Assembly: GCA_038253325.1 (NCBI GenBank)
Contig: JBBSHE010000011.1
Span: forward strand, 6,024 to 70,023
Direction of reading: 5' to 3'
Length of the DNA: 64,000 nucleotides
From: JBBSHE01 sp038253325
GTDB lineage: Bacteria; Actinomycetota; Actinomycetes; Propionibacteriales; Nocardioidaceae
The notes below the pieces were generated by a model that saw only the letters and a program-made list of their open reading frames with translations, made no database searches and was not told the DNA's origin. The position numbers and the translations under genes are program-made. This document shows positions 60,360-64,000 of this stretch, piece after piece. The stretch's first letter is position 1. Every line of letters starts with the position of its first letter.

Positions 60360-62426
60360 GTGAAACGATTGTTCCGCGGTCCGTGGATGTGGATCATCCT
60401 CGGCGTGCTCGCGGTGATCCTCGTCTTGAACTTCGTCTCCGGACGCAACGGGTACCAGGACATCAAGACCTCCAAGATGGTGTCCGTGCTGAAGTCCGGG
60501 CAGGTCGACAGCGTGGTCTTCGTCGACGGCGACCAGGAGATCCGGGCCACGCTCAAGAACGGCGACAAGGTCCAGGCCCAGTGGCTCAAGGACCAGGGCA
60601 TCGACTTGCTCCACCTCGTCCAGACGGAGGAGGCAAAGGGCAACATCGCCAGCTCCTACGACGTCCAGGTGCCCAAGCCGAGCCTGCTGTGGACGTTCAT
60701 CTCCGGGGTCTTCCCCCTGTTGCTGATCGTCGTGTTCTTCCTGTTCATGATGAACAGCCTGCAAGGCGGCGGCGGCCGGATCACCCAGTTCGTGAAGTCC
60801 CGCGCGAAGCTCGTGTCGAAGGACACGCCGAAGACGACGTTCTCCGACGTCGCCGGCACCGAGGAGGCGATCGAGGAGCTCGGCGAGATCAAGGAGTTCC
60901 TCGAGGACCCCGCGAAGTTCCAGGCCGTCGGGGCGAAGATCCCCAAGGGTGTCCTGCTGTACGGCCCACCCGGAACCGGCAAGACCCTGCTGGCCCGGGC
61001 GGTGGCGGGCGAGGCGGGCGTGCCGTTCTACTCGATCTCCGGCTCCGACTTCGTCGAGATGTTCGTCGGTGTCGGCGCGAGCCGGGTCCGTGACCTGTTC
61101 CAGCAGGCGAAGGAGAACGCGCCGGCGATCGTCTTCATCGACGAGATCGACGCCGTCGGCCGGCATCGGGGCGCGGGGCTCGGCGGCGGGCACGACGAGC
61201 GCGAGCAGACGCTCAACCAGCTGCTGGTCGAGATGGACGGGTTCGACGTCCGCGGCGGCGTGATCTTGATCGCCGCCACGAACCGGCCAGATGTGCTCGA
61301 CCCGGCCCTGCTGCGTCCCGGGCGGTTCGACCGGATGATCGGCGTCGACGCCCCCAACATGAACGGTCGCCACGACATCCTCCGCGTCCATGCCCGCGGC
61401 AAGCCGATCGCCGAGGGGGTCGATCTGCAGACGGTTGCCCGGCGTACGCCCGGGTTCACCGGTGCAGACCTCGCCAACGTCCTCAACGAGGCGGCCCTGC
61501 TCACCGCGCGCGAGGACCGAAAGACGATCGACAACCGCACGCTCGACGAGGCGATCGACCGGGTCAGCATGGGACCGCAGCGGCGCTCGCACCTGATGAG
61601 CGAGCAGGAGAAGCTGATGACGGCCTACCACGAGGGCGGACACGCCCTGGTGGCTGCCGCGTTGCCAGGCACCGATCCGGTCACCAAGATCACCATCCTT
61701 CCGCGCGGTCGGGCCCTCGGCTTCACCCAGGTGCTGCCAGAGGCCGACAAGTCGTCGATCTCCCGCAACGAGTTGCTCAACCAGCTCGCGTACGCACTCG
61801 GTGGGCTGGCCGCCGAGCAGCTGATCTTCCACGACCCCACGACCGGCTCGTCCAACGACATCGACAAGGCGACGAAGATCGCCCGCAACATGGTGACGAG
61901 CTACGGCATGAGCGAGCGGTTGGGTGCGGTCAAGCTCGGCGACGACAACTCCGAGCCGTTCCTCGGGCGCGACATCGGAAACAGCCGGAACTACTCCGAA
62001 GATGTCGCGGCGATCGTCGACGAGGAGATCCAGGCGCTGCTCACCGGCGCGCACCAAGAGGCGTACGACCTCTTGATCCAGAACCGCACGGTCCTCGACC
62101 GACTCGTCACCGAGCTGCTCGAGAACGAGACGCTCGACCGCAACCAGCTCGCCTCCGTCTTCGACGACGTGGTGATGCGCCCGGAGCGTCCACCCTGGAC
62201 CGGGTCGTCGATGCGCACCCCGTCCACCGTTCCGCCCGTGTCGGTGCCGTCGCCGAACGGGCAGTCGCCGAACGGCCGTACGGACGGACCCGGCATCGTC
62301 GTCGACCCGGGCAACGAGGCGCCACCGGTCGGGCCGCCCGCGGCCGAGCTGCCGGGCGGAGGCGGCGACGGCCCATCCGGTCCGGGCATGCCCCCGTTGG
62401 GTCCGCCGGCGAGCCCTCGTGGTTGA
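60360..62426 (+). CDS. ftsH: ATP-dependent zinc metalloprotease FtsH
   Basis: A 688-residue membrane AAA+ protease. Two helices (about 9-25 and 112-134) hold it in the membrane with a short periplasmic domain between. The AAA domain has GPPGTGKTLLARAVAGEAG (near 201), IVFIDEIDAVGRHRGAG and the SRH RPGRFDR. The zinc site is HEGGHA (near 424). The C-terminal ~60 residues are Pro/Gly-rich. It degrades misfolded membrane proteins. Start GTG at 60360; a 124-nt gap precedes it and may hold a promoter. Confidence 0.96.
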   Translation: MKRLFRGPWMWIILGVLAVILVLNFVSGRNGYQDIKTSKMVSVLKSGQVDSVVFVDGDQEIRATLKNGDKVQAQWLKDQGIDLLHLVQTEEAKGNIASSYDVQVPKPSLLWTFISGVFPLLLIVVFFLFMMNSLQGGGGRITQFVKSRAKLVSKDTPKTTFSDVAGTEEAIEELGEIKEFLEDPAKFQAVGAKIPKGVLLYGPPGTGKTLLARAVAGEAGVPFYSISGSDFVEMFVGVGASRVRDLFQQAKENAPAIVFIDEIDAVGRHRGAGLGGGHDEREQTLNQLLVEMDGFDVRGGVILIAATNRPDVLDPALLRPGRFDRMIGVDAPNMNGRHDILRVHARGKPIAEGVDLQTVARRTPGFTGADLANVLNEAALLTAREDRKTIDNRTLDEAIDRVSMGPQRRSHLMSEQEKLMTAYHEGGHALVAAALPGTDPVTKITILPRGRALGFTQVLPEADKSSISRNELLNQLAYALGGLAAEQLIFHDPTTGSSNDIDKATKIARNMVTSYGMSERLGAVKLGDDNSEPFLGRDIGNSRNYSEDVAAIVDEEIQALLTGAHQEAYDLLIQNRTVLDRLVTELLENETLDRNQLASVFDDVVMRPERPPWTGSSMRTPSTVPPVSVPSPNGQSPNGRTDGPGIVVDPGNEAPPVGPPAAELPGGGGDGPSGPGMPPLGPPASPRG

Positions 62427-63021
62427 CCTGGGCGTCAGCCCGCATCTGGTGAAGCCCTCGGCATTCGACGCCGCGCGGGTGGAGGCGGCCGTCCGCGAGC
62501 TGTTGATCGGTGTCGGTGACGACCCGGACCGCGACGGGCTCCGCGATACTCCCCGGCGGGTCACCCGGATGTACGCCGAGCTGTTCGGCGGGATGTCCAT
62601 GGATCCACGCGACGTCTTGACGACGACGTTCGACCTTGGCCACGACGAGATGGTGCTGGTCAAGGACATCGAGGTCTGGTCCATCTGCGAGCACCACCTG
62701 GTGCCGTTCACCGGCGTCGCACACGTCGGCTACATCCCGAGCGCCGAGGGCAAGCTCACCGGCTTGTCCAAGCTGGCCCGGCTCGTCGACGTGTACGCCC
62801 GCCGCCCGCAGGTCCAGGAGAGGCTGACGACCCAGGTCACCAATGCACTGGTCGAGTACCTCGAGCCACGTGGCGTCATCACGGTGCTGGACTGCGAGCA
62901 CCTGTGCATGACGATGCGCGGCGTGCGCAAGCCCGGGTCGCGGACGGTGACGAGTGCCGTGCGGGGACAGCTGCGTGACCCCGCAACCCGAGCCGAGGCG
63001 ATGAGCCTCATCACGACCTGA
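62419..63021 (+). CDS. folE: GTP cyclohydrolase I
   Basis: A 200-residue enzyme that turns GTP into dihydroneopterin triphosphate, first step of folate synthesis. Family marks are TPRRVTRMYAELFGGM, the zinc-ligand SICEHHLVPFTG (near 88-99) with the partner Cys in CEHLCMTMRGV, and KLARLVDVYARRPQVQERLT. The GTG start overlaps the end of ftsH by 8 nt. Confidence 0.96.
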   Translation: MVDLGVSPHLVKPSAFDAARVEAAVRELLIGVGDDPDRDGLRDTPRRVTRMYAELFGGMSMDPRDVLTTTFDLGHDEMVLVKDIEVWSICEHHLVPFTGVAHVGYIPSAEGKLTGLSKLARLVDVYARRPQVQERLTTQVTNALVEYLEPRGVITVLDCEHLCMTMRGVRKPGSRTVTSAVRGQLRDPATRAEAMSLITT

Positions 63022-63022
63022 C

Positions 63023-63895
63023 ATGCCGGGCCGCCTGCGTCGTACGGTGGTGGGGCTGCCTGACGCCGGTCGTCCGCAGGTGATGGGGGTCGTGAACGTC
63101 ACGCCGGACTCGTTCTCCGACGGGGGCCAGTGGTTCGAACCCGACGCGGCGACCGAACACGGCCTGGACCTCGTCCGAGACGGTGCCGACCTGCTCGACG
63201 TCGGTGGCGAGTCGACCCGGCCCGGGGCCGAGAGACCCAGCGAGGCGGAAGAGCTGAACCGGGTACTTCCGGTCGTCGCCGCGCTCGCGAAGTCGGGGGC
63301 GACGGTGTCGATCGACACCATGCGCTCGGGTGTCGCGGCACGCGCGCTCGACGCCGGTGCGCTGGTCGTCAATGACGTGTCGGGCGGCCTCGCCGACCCG
63401 CGGATGCTCGACGTCGTCCGGGAGTCGCGGGTGCCGTACATCTGCATGCACTGGCGCGGCCCGTCGGTGACCATGCAGAGCCGGGCCACGTACGGCGATG
63501 TCGTCAGCGACGTGGTCGACGAGCTACGCCGCCGGCTGGACGCGATCACGCGCTCGGGCATCGACCCCGAGACGGTGATCCTCGACCCCGGAATCGGATT
63601 CGCGAAGCTCGCGTCTCACAACTGGCAGCTGCTGCGCCGCTGGGACGAGCTCGACGCTCTCGGTCGGCCGATGCTCGTCGGTGCTTCACGCAAGGCGTTC
63701 CTCGGAGCGCTGCTCGAGGCACCGGACGGCACGCCGAGGCCGGCTGCAGAGCGAGACACAGCCTCGGCGGCCGTCGCGCTGCTGCTGTCGCCGCACCAGG
63801 TTTGGGGTTTGCGGGTGCACAACGTGCGCGCCACCTGCGACGCCCTCCGAGTCTCGGCCCGCTGGGACGCCGAGGAGCCGTCGTGGACAGGCTGA
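63023..63895 (+). CDS. folP: dihydropteroate synthase
   Basis: A 290-residue TIM-barrel enzyme that joins pAABA-type substrate p-aminobenzoate to the pterin diphosphate; target of sulfonamides. The marks are QVMGVVNVTPDSFSDGGQWF, LLDVGGESTRPGAE and ILDPGIGFAKLASHNWQLL, with pterin-site VGASRKAFLG. It begins 1 nt after folE ends and overlaps folB by 13 nt. Confidence 0.96.
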   Translation: MPGRLRRTVVGLPDAGRPQVMGVVNVTPDSFSDGGQWFEPDAATEHGLDLVRDGADLLDVGGESTRPGAERPSEAEELNRVLPVVAALAKSGATVSIDTMRSGVAARALDAGALVVNDVSGGLADPRMLDVVRESRVPYICMHWRGPSVTMQSRATYGDVVSDVVDELRRRLDAITRSGIDPETVILDPGIGFAKLASHNWQLLRRWDELDALGRPMLVGASRKAFLGALLEAPDGTPRPAAERDTASAAVALLLSPHQVWGLRVHNVRATCDALRVSARWDAEEPSWTG

Positions 63896-64000
63896 GAATC
63901 GGCGGAATCCGCGCGTTCGGGCACCACGGGGTTCTCGACTTCGAGCGTCGCGACGGCCAGGAGTTCGTCGTCGACGTGGTGCTCGGGATCGACGCCGGAC
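63883..64000 (+). CDS. folB: dihydroneopterin aldolase, N-terminal part
   Basis: The first 39 residues, cut by the right edge: RLRIGGIRAFGHHGVLDFER and GQEFVVDVVLGID, the start of FolB, where GHHGVL is the substrate-binding loop. It makes hydroxymethyl-dihydropterin for FolP. The GTG at 63883 overlaps the end of folP. Confidence 0.93.
   Translation, partial: MDRLRIGGIRAFGHHGVLDFERRDGQEFVVDVVLGIDAG

Overview
The window is about 64 kb of high-GC DNA from an actinomycete (Actinomycetota). The evidence is gene order shared with mycobacteria and streptomycetes, a mycothiol-dependent formaldehyde dehydrogenase, a GlfT2-like galactofuranosyltransferase, a crp/nth/marP cluster and a 6C small RNA. 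An MFS transporter fused to thymidylate kinase and the general gene content suggest Propionibacteriales (Nocardioidaceae or Kribbella-like), but that placement is inference.

Layout. 1-3346: end of a CoA-transferase, an alpha/beta hydrolase, then a coupled DUF4177-RidA-NUDIX-MBL string. 3391-8747: LysE exporter, Crp/GlxR regulator divergent from nth-tlpA-NUDIX-marP (the Rv3676 to Rv3671c order of M. tuberculosis), and a holin-like membrane protein. 8927-12007: methyltransferase, a degenerate Fic-fold protein, a candidate Ms1-like RNA, a HAD phosphatase and a 6C RNA. 12170-17236: a Tad/Flp pilus operon (ssd, tadA, tadB, tadC, two Flp-like pilins, two TadE-like pseudopilins). 17258-25999: membrane proteins, a DUF1998 helicase, a STAS antagonist, proton-pumping pyrophosphatase and the GlfT2-like enzyme. 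26124-35131: topA, MFS-tmk, holB, a septum-formation-like protein, an exported peptidase and tRNA-Thr(CGT).

35132-50370 is more variable. It holds a thiolase remnant beside the tRNA, a Thr-rich membrane protein, a TPR protein, an MBL lactonase-like enzyme, a methyltransferase, an SDR, an ECF42-type sigma factor with an apparently degenerate partner, DinB and MarR proteins, a TPP-riboswitch-controlled YkoEDC transporter, an enoyl-CoA hydratase, mscR followed by a broken MBL gene, and an NlpC/P60 peptidoglycan hydrolase. 50621-55712 is a compact cassette of a dynamin-like GTPase, two MutS-type ATPases and a Cys-rich zinc-ribbon protein. It abuts a fragment of soluble pyrophosphatase (ppa). 56080-64000 is the conserved dacB-metalloprotease-tilS-hpt-ftsH-folE-folP-folB housekeeping operon.

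Genes are tightly packed, with many ATGA/GTGA overlaps. Many monocistronic or operon-leading genes have a TANNNT box 6-7 nt before the start codon, the signature of leaderless mRNAs. The most unusual items are the structured RNA candidate at 10736-10900, the GTPase/MutS-like cassette next to the truncated ppa, a two-copy dispersed palindromic element (9833-9883 and 48739-48785), and several clean gene remnants (ppa, thiolase, MBL hydrolase).
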